Assembly: GCF_030463565.1 (NCBI RefSeq)
Contig: NC_134643.1
Coordinates: 82,969,721-83,033,720, forward strand
Length of the DNA: 64,000 nucleotides
Direction of reading: 5' to 3'
Origin: Pelecanus crispus
Taxonomy: Eukaryota > Chordata > Aves > Pelecaniformes > Pelecanidae
Below are positions 12,301 through 24,300 of this stretch, one piece after another (the first letter of the stretch is position 1; every line of letters begins with the position of its first letter). The notes beneath the pieces were generated by a model. That model had not been told where the DNA came from. It worked only from the letters and a program-made list of their open reading frames with translations, and ran no database searches. Made by a program: the position numbers and the translations under genes.

Positions 12301-15300
12301 ACTTCACTTTTTTTTTTTTTTAAAAAGTAAATTCCAAGGCCTGAGCTCTGAGCAGTATCCACTTCTTTAACACAGGGTTTTTCAGGCTGGTATTTAGATT
12401 ACTTTTAAACTGAGGCTCTTTCACTATGAAAGAAATACGAGTCAAAGGCTTGAGTCTTTTTTAAAGTTTATTTGCTAGAATAGTTATAGTCCATAGTAAT
12501 TCAGATGAGTGTTTTTAGAGTGTCTCAGCTGTAGTCGCACATGATTCAATTTGTTTTGCATCAAAAAGGGGGGTGAAGGAGCCTGCAGGAAGAGACAAAT
12601 GTGAGAAAGAGGCAGGAGTTTATGGGTGATCAGCATGAGGAAGAGATTAATGTCATTAAATTCTCAGCAGAAGGTTTTGATGACTAGTTTTAAGAAATAC
12701 GCTGGTTTTGCAGGACTGTGTCTTATCCCAGCAAATTTTACTGGTGATCCTGTTTTGACTTCCAGCTACATTTCTATTCTATGATTCTATGTGGCTGGAA
12801 AGCTGCCTGGCCGAAAAGGATCTGGGGGTGTTGGTTGATAGCCGGCTGAACATGAGCCAGCAGTGTGCCCAGGTGGCCAAGAAGGCCAACAGCATCCTGG
12901 CTTGTATCAGGAATGCTGTGGCCAGCAGGAGCAGGGAGGTGATTGTCCCCCTGTACTCGGCGCTGGTGAGGCCGCATCTGGAATACTGTGTCCAGTTTTG
13001 GGCCCCTCAATACAAGAAAGACATTGGGGTGCTGGAGCGTGTTCAGAGACGGGCAACAAGGCTGGTGAAGGGTCTGGAGAACAAGTCTTATGAGGAGCGG
13101 CTGAGGGAACTGGGGTTGTTTAGCCTGGAGAAGAGGAGGCTGAGGGGAGACCTTCTCGCTCTCTACAGCTACCTGAAAGGAGGTTGTAGTGAGGTGGGTG
13201 TTGGTCTCTTCTCCCAAGTAGCTAGCGATAGGACAAGAGGAAATGGGCTCAAGCTGCGCCAGGGGAGGTTTAGACTGGAAATTAGGAAAAATTTCTTTAC
13301 GGAAAGGGTGGTCAAGCATTGGAACAGGCTGCCCAGAGAGGTGGTGGAGTCACCATCCCTGGAAGGGTTCAAAAAACAGGTAGATGTGGCACTTTGGGAT
13401 AATGGTTTAGTCTAGTCTGCCCTTGATTGGTTTAGTGTGGACTTGGTAGTGTATGTTAATGGTTGGACTGGATGATCTTAAAGGTCTTTTCCAACCTAGA
13501 CGATTCTATGATACATTAACTTAAACTTTTCTTGTTAAGTTATTGGCTAGATCTTCTGTTCTGAACTGTGTTTCGTGGCTGTTTTCACCAGTCATCCTCC
13601 TCCCTTCAGGTCTGGGGAAAAAAAAAATAAATTAAGGTTTTAGCGGAGTTCAGTCTAAAGTATGTTGGATTCCGCTTTAGCACAGAGGGCAAAGAAGTTT
13701 GTAATGTTTCCAGAAGATCTGTAAATTCTTGCATTATGTACATTTTCCTTCTGACTTGCAGATGCCCATTCTTCCATGTTCTTAGTACTCATGCTTTCAC
13801 GATGTTATTCTTGATTGTGTATAATTCAGAAATGCGTGTGAATCAAACATGCATTTCCCTAAGATTCCCTACATTACAAATAAGAAATTTTGATAGCAAG
13901 TTTAACGTTTTATTCAAAAGATATTACAGTGGCTTGATTTCAAAAAGGTTAGCTTTGTTTATGATTTTTCAGGTGTCCGCTAAGAAGACAGAACTATGAT
14001 TATGGCATACACCTCCTCACAGTTTTGTTCCATGAATCTTGGGTAAGCAATTGTGAATAACTCGTGCTCTCTAACGCGCGCATGCTAATGCACTGTCTTG
14101 TAATTTATAAAAAGTTCCATGACTGTGCGCAGCTTAAAGTAAATTATCTTAGATTCTTTTCCTTTTCCACCTCACTTTTCTTCAAATTCAACCAAGGTAA
14201 GTTGCTTATGTTTGAATCTTATTCCCCAGACAACGTAGAGTGCATTTCTTTTAACTTCACAAGTGTTACTCTGTTTGTATACATAGTTTTCCTCTTCTCA
14301 GAAGTTCTCTGGTTTTTGACCTTAATAAGAGATTCTTTCCCAATACTTTGTTTCTCACAACAATGAGCCAAAAACTGATGCTGAACCTAACAGAAAACAC
14401 CTTAATTCTCAGGATTCCTAAACATACCTTTAGTTTGTGCATAGGCAGCCCAGCATGCTGCCAGTATTCAAATATGAGTTGAGTGCATCCAGAGAAATGG
14501 GGTACTCTGATTATCACCTGTTATCTACGCATTTGTAACAGTGACCATGTTTAAAGATGCAAACAAGTCTATTCCAAAAAAGCAGAGGGGCGTGTTAGTG
14601 GATTTAAAGCTATGAAAACTAACATGTGACAAAGTATCTGCATTTTTGCCTGATTCCAAACTGTTATCTGTTACTTAGAAATTGTCTTTTTTTGGGCTCT
14701 TCCTGGGCTGCGGTAAACCATGGCTGTAATTTGGAAGTATTTTACTTCTTAAATGCTCGCTCACAAATCTTGCCTCAAGCTGGAAGGAGTGAGGACTGAG
14801 GCTGCTTTTTCTGAGCTCCCTATTGCGCAGAAGAGGGACATCCTCCCCACCTTCTGTTAGTTTTAGGATTTCATTGCATCAGCGTTAGTGTCCTGAAAAA
14901 TATATAAAATTATGGTAACTATGTAGATAAATATTTCTACCAAAGCAAGTGTAATGTAAACTTTTCTATAGTCATTCAGGATACGGCATATTTGGATTTT
15001 TTCCCAGTAGTTCATTTTATTAAATGGTTATACATGTGAAATACCCATTGTGAATGTATTAAAGATACTATTCCAATTTATTGACAATTTATTACCATTC
15101 TTAAGTACTCTTCTAAATATAATCTATCTTTAGAATGCAGATCTTTCTTTTACAGTGAATTCTTCAGACTTCTCTCCTGTATTTTTGTGGTTAATTGTGT
15201 GGGCTATATGTATTGCCTTCAACAATTTTACAGCCGTTTTTTACAGAAAACAAGTTAGCAGTCTGAAATGAAATTATTGTTGAAAACACATAGTTATGTT

Positions 15301-18300
15301 TTCGATAGCTTGAGTTTGTTTAAATGTAATACGTTATTAGTCACATTGTTTGAGACAGACAGTGAAAGCCTTCATCACCAGTATATTTCCATAGATGTGC
15401 TCTTTTGAATAAGTTGTAGCTGATTAGCTACCAAAATTCACACTTAACTGTTTTCAATCTTGCTGTAGTATTTAAATGAAATCTCCATATTTAGCATTTT
15501 TATGAATTTCAGTGTTCTTGATTTTGATCACTGCAGTGATGACATAAAAATCATCATGAGGAGGATGAGCTATATCTCCCTTTCACTGGAAGGTGCCTTG
15601 AAGGATACGTTTTGTAATTGTAGAGTGCATCAAATTAAATTCAGCTTATACTAACATCTTAAAAGATACATTTACTTTAGATTTCAAGTGCTTTGCACAC
15701 ATGGATATTTTTCTCCCCAACAGCATTACATTGCATTACAAATCTTAAATTAATGACAGATCAGTTTCTGGTATTAAGCAATGACAAGAGAGCTAGACAC
15801 TGCTCACTTTATTAATTCCAGATGAATACCACATCTGTCCTTTGCTCTAGCATTACTTAGCGATGGAAGACAGGGCTATACGATAGTGCTATGTGAGTCT
15901 TCAATGTGTATTGAGTATGCGCAAGTCTCTTGCCCTTTTATTACCTTTCAACTTCCATGTTAATATTTGATAAGTTCATCAATCAGTTGTAATTGTCTTT
16001 GATTTCCATGAAAAATTAATGGTCTCCTGAGACATGTTGTTTTACTTTGTGTGACATGTTTTGTTTTGTGGTTTGTTGGGTTTTTTCCATGATTGGTGGT
16101 AATGACTTTTAATAACTTGCTGAAAGATAGTTTGGATACGTTTTATAAACCATACACAAACAATGTATTGTTTATTTTAATTTGTACGAATTTTAAAATT
16201 GGAGGGGGAGGGACAGGGACTGGCCTTCCATGTAGACAGTAACATCAATCCTGTTTGCAGAACTAATTGCAAGATTTAATGACTTTCCCAGCAGAGTAAT
16301 GCCACACGCTTTTCATGCATGTGTGTGATGGAATTCAATAAAAAGATGAGGGCAGTATTCCATTCTTGGTAAGTGAAGGGAAAGCTGGCTGCATGTAAAT
16401 TTTGCCCTCAGATCCTGAAAACTTTGCCTGCTATCTCTCTAAACATGGTATAACTCTATAATTTGTTAATAACTGGATTACTGAATTTTGTGAACCAACA
16501 AGCATGTGAATATATAAAAGGAAAAAATTAAATCCACATATATATCAGGAAATGTAATTAAGTGTAATTGTATTTTAATTGCCAGTGATGCATAATTCTT
16601 TTATTACAGTTATGAACCAGAGCATCCAAGTAGTTTAGGAATATGAAACATTTTTAAAAGAATGACTGCTCTTTGTAGTTTTGTTGGGTATGTAGTGAAC
16701 TATGTGCTGTGAAGCTCCGTTGTGTAGAGATGCATTTCCAGCAGAAAGTTATTCTTAAAGTAATGAGTATGAAGAGTTTAATTCTGTTTTGTCTGTCTCT
16801 TTGTATGCATGCTTAGAAGACAAAATTTATCACTGTGTCAACAGTAGCCTCTGTATTACAGATTTTCTTGTATGCTTTTCCAGTCTCTGCTTCAGTAGAA
16901 ACCTAAGGCATCCCCAACTGACTAATTGCTATTGCAGTTAGAGGGCTCAGGTGGAATTAGTTTGCAAGAATCCTTGTTGTAATGGAGTTACAATTGAAAT
17001 ATGCGACAAGTGTGTGCAGACAAAATAGAAAGGAAAGAGCGGGGGATTACCAGCAATTGGTACAGGTATTGCTCTGCATGAAGGCTCTGAATATATTGTT
17101 AAGAATGGATTTCTTTCTTGGATTGCAATGGGAAATAGAGTTTGTTTGCATTTAAATAAATGAATAAAAGATTATCCAAATCAAATCTGGCAAACTGGTT
17201 TCTGAGAGGTACCACAGCCAAAGCAAGGGAAGCATGTCGATAGGTTAATACATTGACTAGCATTTTGTCTTCTCTAACCACCTAGCAATCAGTGGATGAT
17301 GCAAGAAGACAGACTAGCCAAATTGTGAAAGGCTTTGAAGATATGTTGGAGGATTGAACCTGGCGTAGAGAAGCTTACAGAGAAGTTCAGGTGTTTTTTA
17401 TAATCATGTGTGTAAGAGCTCTCTTTTTTGAATGCATGGGGAGATAGAAAAAGGGAAGGAATTGAAAGGAAGGACCAACTACTTTTTTTTTTTTTTTTTG
17501 GTGGAAGGGGTAAATGAATGTCTATTTTGTTTTGGTTTTGTGAGTGTTAGAGGAAGAAGCAGAGTTTCCACACTGTGGGAAAGAGGGACAGGGGAAAAGA
17601 ATTGTCAGACCACTGATAGATGGTCAGAATAGTGTTAAGATGAGGAAGCTTACAAAGGTGGCAGGAGTGCAGAAAGGTGCATTCATGACTTGGGAATGGA
17701 GAGAGTCGCTGAAGCTATTTGATTACTTGTAGAAGTGGGATACTACTGGGGTAGCTGTTTGGGCTACATAACTGCTCTGAGCTGGCAGTTAAAAGTAGTG
17801 TTGCATTTGAAACTGTACTGTCTTTCCTGTCTTCTCATGTTCACACAGAAATGCCATTAATGGACTTGACCATGCAAAATCCTGCAAAAGCTGAGGGTGC
17901 TCAGGACCTTTCAGGATTGTGTTAGAATTTACCAAAACACAGTGCAGTGTTACCAGTTGGTATTTGATCTGTATTTAAACAAATAAACACCCTTTATTTT
18001 GAAGAAAGAAATTTGATTATTTTCCTTCATCCTCTAGAATGCATTTCCATAGCAGATAATGCTACCCTTGCTTTTGGCAAGGGGAATCTATAATGCTTGT
18101 TATTTTCTGGCAGAAAAAAAAAAATCTTGCTTGTTTGTTTTAATAGAGGAAGTGAAGAAAGAGAGGAGGAAAAACATGACTGTCCTCTAGTTCTTAATCC
18201 ATCCTCTGTTATCACAGGTTCAAATGAGAACACTGTAAAGCAGAACAACTGTGGGAAGCTGTTCAGAATATTGGCAGCGTATTGGTGGATTGATAGTAGT

Positions 18301-21300
18301 TGCTTGGTAAGACAGCGTGCTGTTTCTCGAGATGGATCTGAACAGTGGGAACAGTATTAATTAGGGGTGTTAGGTTAATTAGGTTAATTAATTAACATGT
18401 ATTGTGTTCTTGATTCTACCTATTTGAATTAGAGGCTGGCTAATGAGGCTGCCTAAATCTAATGGAGAGCTCAATTTAGTGGTAGTCTTTGTTACTTACA
18501 GAGATTCATAAGAAGCAAGAAGAGTACCTTAAGATCCCAGACTGATGCATTTGGCACCTTAGTTTTGATAAATGCAGATAGGTATCAGGCTCATGAGTTT
18601 AGTTATCTTAAAAACATTCAGATTTTAAAACTTAAGAATGTTCATTTATTATTTTCAAGTACTTGGAGATTTTTTGCTTCCTGTTTAATAGTTTTCAGGT
18701 AATTAATCAGATATTTGTGGTTTTTTGCTTTTAGAATGTATTCAGTAGATATCTGATTTGTACCATCTGGCAAGAATTGAACTTATCTTCTTTGGACTTT
18801 TCCTGTGATTCCTTTCAAATTATCCCCCAGGATCGTGCCTGGATTGAATTAATCAATGAAAGGGTGAGATATATTAGGTAGATTGTTAAAGAGCAGCTCA
18901 ATCAGTTGTATTTCTGCTACCTTTAAACCATGGTACTTCTTCAATGCTGTAACCTCTCTAAACCTGAACGTATTTTTATGGTATTTAGTGTTTTTTAAAG
19001 AGTAAGAGTTTGCTGCCCTCAGGTGGTTAAAAAGATCATAAACTGATTTCTTCGCACTTGGCTTGGAGTAATAGTTTATCACTAAAAAGTAAAGTTCTGT
19101 TATGAGTTGAAAGCAGGATGGAGAAACAAGTGGAGCAGGAAGTTAATTATCCAATAAGGAAAAACATACATAGTCATTATAAAGGGGAGGAATCTGAAAA
19201 AGGTGAAGTGAGGAGGAAATAACTTACGGTTGTTTTAAACCAGTGAAGACTACAAAAAGGTGCAGCAATTTTCCTTGCTCCAATTCCACATGACTTTCAA
19301 CATACACAAATGCAAGATGATGGAGAGTGGAGGATATCAATCTGCATTACACAGCTGAGATCTTGAAAGATTATTGAAAAATTGCCCTTGCATTTTCTAT
19401 TCTCCAGTGTATTTCTTAAAGTAAAAGGTCTAATCTGATACACTAAGAATAACAGTAGAGTAATGCTGTACACGCTTTTGAACTCTCTCTTGATTTTTCT
19501 AGTTGTGTAGTTACAGGAGTCTGATAAGAAAGATTCAAGACTTAAAAAGAACGGTAAGGAAGAAGGTATATAGAAGTAGGGATAAGTGGAATGTGGCTAC
19601 TGAATACGTATAGTAATAGCCAAAGGGTCTTCTGGGTGCATCTCTTTGCATTGTGCTTCCATTGTAGATGTTAATAGTACTTGAAATGAAAGGACAGTGA
19701 AGTTGAAACAGAAAGGTGAAGGAAGGAAGAAAACTGAAGAATGGGCAGACGGAGTAACACTAGAGGCTTAACTAAAATTTGTCTATGAACCCCAAAGATG
19801 TGTAGTTTGAATGAATTTGGGGAAGGTTTCCCACATTGCTTTTGCATCCCTTTTTAAGTAGAGCATTCAACTGCAAGGCACTGGTGGGGTGGGGAGTGTG
19901 TGTATGCATGCAGCTGAATTAATATTTTTATATAACCGTTGGTGATAATCCTAAAATTGATTGCATAGCTTTTCTCTGAAGGTTAGCACTTAAATTGTAT
20001 CATCTCCTTTTCATCTACAGTCATTTTAAGCCCTTACAAGTAAGTGTAATTTGTATCAATTCAGGTTGTGCCAGTAGAACTTCGTAACAGTAGGATGTTA
20101 CAGTTTTCATAGTAGGAGTTTACCTCGTAATTCAGCCTAAAATATGTGAAAGGATATGAGTCCTTTTGAAAGTTAAGCAGGTCTCCGGCTACTTAGGTTT
20201 CAAAAGTACACTTTAACTTCATGTTCTGAACACTCAGGATGTTATGACACATGGGTTGTAGGATTAAAATGGGAGGTGGAGTGAGACACTCTTAAGTCTT
20301 GCTGAAACTCTCTCCCTGGGCAGAAGAAAATTCAAGATTGAATGAACTGAAAAGAAGGGTCATAGCCTGGTGATTAGAGCATGTACCTGGGAGAGACAGA
20401 TTTAGAGCACTGGGCACCATTTAGTATAACTGAAGACTGCTTAGTGTAAATCTCCTGACTTTGAGATCTTAGAATAATGAAGTGTGATGTAATTCTGCCC
20501 TTCCTACAATAGTGTTCTTTCTCAGTATATCGTTATATATGTTTAAGTAACGCAAACTGAGGCTGAAGTAAGGGTGGTCTCTAAACGTTGTAATATATAC
20601 TTTATTTTGAAGTATGTATTACATTTCATTGTGCCCTCACCAATGCTTAAAATCTAACGGCTTGAAAGAGTCTTCTTCATTAATGTGAGTCAGAAAAGAT
20701 AAAGCTAGGTGGCGTAGTAGATGTTAAATTTAACAAACCTTCTCTGAAGATCTGAATTAAAACATCTGAAATCAAAGGAAAGAGGTTTGCTGACAGGAAA
20801 TGTGTATTACAGTGAAAGAAGGTTAAACTTTTTTTGTACCTCTTGCTTGGAACCACAAAGTATGAACATTCAGGCAAAAGGTTGAATTAAAAATTGTCTT
20901 TGTACTATTTCAGACTGTAGTAGGCTTTTTGCAATACCTTGTGTTTAAGGCCTACGTTTCTAGTTGCTGGAGAAAAAAGGCTCCTTTTTAATGCATAAAT
21001 AGAATTTTTACAGCTGTTTAATTTTCAGTCTGAATGTTGGAGTGACATGAAGTCTTATGGGCCATAAATATTAACACAGTGAACAGAAAATCATCAAAGA
21101 TTTGGACCCTTAATATGACTGATCTTTCTTGATGAGGTCAGAATCTTATCTGATTGGCATTCAGAAAACAGAGTTAGATCAATATCTTTCAAATGACCCT
21201 TTCAGAAGCCTGAATTTTCTAGAAAATACATGCAGCCACTTCAGCCCAGAGAAATTAGGTGGTGTTCTCATTTTTGAAAGAGGTGATCTAGATGATGGTA

Positions 21301-24300
21301 ACTGCTGAGGACTCTTAAGTTAGTGACAGAACCAGAGATTAAGCCTGTGAGTATCATTAAGTATGAGAGCATCTCTTACATCCAATATTATTTTTTGAGG
21401 CAAAGCTCTGTTCATTCTTCTCTGCTTGTTCTTCTTTTCTGTTTTACATTTGTACATTACTGGAATGTTTAGTCCTCACAGTCTTTCTCCTGATTTTCCT
21501 AGATGCTCTAGAGGTCTTATCTGCCCTGTGCCATTGCTGTGTCCTAGAAAATAATGTTCTGCTCATTCAGAAGAATGTATTTTAACCTATTCTGTGTCAC
21601 CAGGCAGTTAAAATTTTTTGTATCCAATCTCATCAGATACAAATATGTTTTGCCTATTTACGAATTTATGTTGATGTTTCTTTTTAAGTTGCTCAGTAGT
21701 ACAGTTCAAAGGTGTAATATATCCAAAGAAATAAGCACGTAATTTTTTTGGCAACTCCTCGTTGGCTTGAAGGTACCCAATAATTTGGAAAATGCTAGCA
21801 TAACTGTCATTTATTACCTGAAAATCTGTGATTATTGCACCACACAGAGTATCTTTTATTTCAATGCAGTACTAAGAAATAGGTCTATTTATTCCAAGCT
21901 ATACAGAGTTGGAACTTAAAGAACTTTCCTTCCCCTCAAAAAAAAAATCTCACTAAAATACTTGGTCTTTGCTTAGCAGCATTAAATTTTTAACTTTCAA
22001 AGCATTGACAAGAAAATTGACTAACATGAGTCATGGTTTTAATTGCCTTGAAGATTTCTGTGTGCCACTTATAAATTTTAGTTAAAATGTCTTCCCCTCA
22101 AGAAACACCAGAGAACTGACAATTCTCATCCTGGCTATGACAGTGAAATTATGAAAGCTAAACTGGCAAAAAAACCCATGAAAAATTATGGTGAAATGCT
22201 TTCCTTTTTTCTGTACTTAAGGGTACAATAAATATTGAAGTTTTTGTTAATGACTTTTATGTAAAAAGCAATTTCACTGGCCAGAGTACTATTTTAGTAT
22301 TTATACTGTGTCAGCACTTCAGATTAAGCACTTTAAATGCTCGTAAACCTCCCAAAATACTGGCTTAAATTGTTGCATAAAAGATTTGCTTAGAAACAAA
22401 TCCCTGTTCTGTTTATAGCATTAAAAAATAAATCTATATATTTGCATTAGGAAGTGTAAAAAACCAATTACTCTTTTGTGCCTCTTCTTTAGTAATAGGT
22501 TTATGTCTTTTGACTTTATATGAAAAGTTGTTTTCTGGTGGGTTTTTTGGGGGGGGTAGGAGAAATGGTTGAAGTTATCAGCTGAGTGTACCTTCATCCA
22601 GGCTGGTTAATACTGAGATTTGGTCTTACATGTGATAGAATGAAGCAATCTTTTTAGTGAATTCATTGAAGAAACATACATTCTTGATTTTTAACCTTGT
22701 TCACTAAGTGGGGATTCTAGAAAAATGTTACACAATGCCACACTTGTATTCCAGTTTTCACGGTTTTATTCTCGTTTGTAAGACTCTTACTGCGGTGTTC
22801 ACTAACATTTTAAATTTGCAGGGGACAAAAATAATCAACTACCAAAACTCTTCAGGGATGAGGACCTCATTTTTGAAGTTTCATTGTCTCATTAGTTTTC
22901 TTCATAACACTTTAAAATGAGACTACAATACTTGTAACATTTCCACTATTCAGAGTTCATGGGCGCTTGTCTACCTAGGCTGCTTTTTCAAATGAAAATA
23001 TAATTGCAGATTCACTTTTTCTCTTGCAATAGATCTGGTTGGAAAGGCATTTAAGTTTCACTCAATACTGTCAGTTTGTAAAAATCTGGTTTCTGTTCAG
23101 TTTCCTGTTTGTGATGTATGTCTGGACCTGTGTACAGTAGGATAACTTTTCATTTTGAGGCACGGCCACCAACGTCGCAGCAATGGGTACTGGCTTCTTG
23201 TAGCAGGGCTGAGGAATGGAGTTTGAAATCTCCCCCTACTGTCAAATCCCTTCCTGCCTCCCTCCCCCCCAGAAGTCAGATTTTATTTTAAAATCCATTT
23301 TGACATACCATTCTGCTGGGAAGGATTCCAAGAAAGAAATACCTAACAGTTTCTTTGGCCTCCTTTAAAATCTTCTTGCTCTGTATAGCTCAAAAGAGAT
23401 AGGGCAATCTTAATGTGTTTATCAGTGTGCATGTCTGAAATCCTGTAAGTTAATGTGTGCAGAGAAGGATTTTCCTGAAGAGATAAATGTAATAACTGTA
23501 ATTAGTTCTTGTTGTTTCTGCTATAACTTAAAGGTGTTTAAAAGCCTCACAGTGATCTTTTGTTTGAACTTCAAACATGAGTTCGGTCCAGGGAGTGACC
23601 AGGGGCGATACCCATATTCCCTTACTCTTGAGAAACCTTATCCCTGTGAGAGAAGTTTTTGCTTTAAAATTCTTTTGGAGTTCAGGAAAAAAATGTCTTG
23701 GATTGTTATTATGCAGATAAACAAGGGATATTTAAAACAGGTTGATGTTGTTAACTTAAAACTATGTAAATCTCCACATTGAATTGCAGTATTTTTCAAA
23801 CATACAAGGAATACTTTACTATACTCACTTGTTCCGCTACTGTTTTAGCAATACAGGCTACAGTATGTCCTTTTTTTTTTTTTTTCCCCTCTAGAAATTG
23901 AATGGGGTTCTTTTACTTCTATGTTGTATTGTGTCCAGGTTTTAAAGTCAGTCGTATGAGCCTTTTAGTAGTGTTAACCTCTGTTTCTAACTAAGCATTT
24001 GGACTCAAAGTTTTAAAAGACAAGAGATTACATTTACCAGGTGAAGGATGCATCATTTGTTAAAATATTTTTTAATTCAGATAGACAGACCCAAGTACAC
24101 AAGGATGTAGGGGGAAAAAAATAATCTTGGGTCTTAATTAAAGGTTGTTAAATATTATGGTTTGACTGCAGCAACTTTGACTAGTGGACAAAATACTATA
24201 AAAATAAACAAATGAAAAACCACCCCTCACTCTGCCTGCTCTCACTCCCCTGCCTGCCCCCCCCCCCCAAAAAAAAAAAAAGAAAACAAACAGAAAAATC

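Noticed and set aside
12774-13319. 181-codon minus-strand frame
   Set aside because: Antisense shadow of the open CR1 ORF2 fragment.
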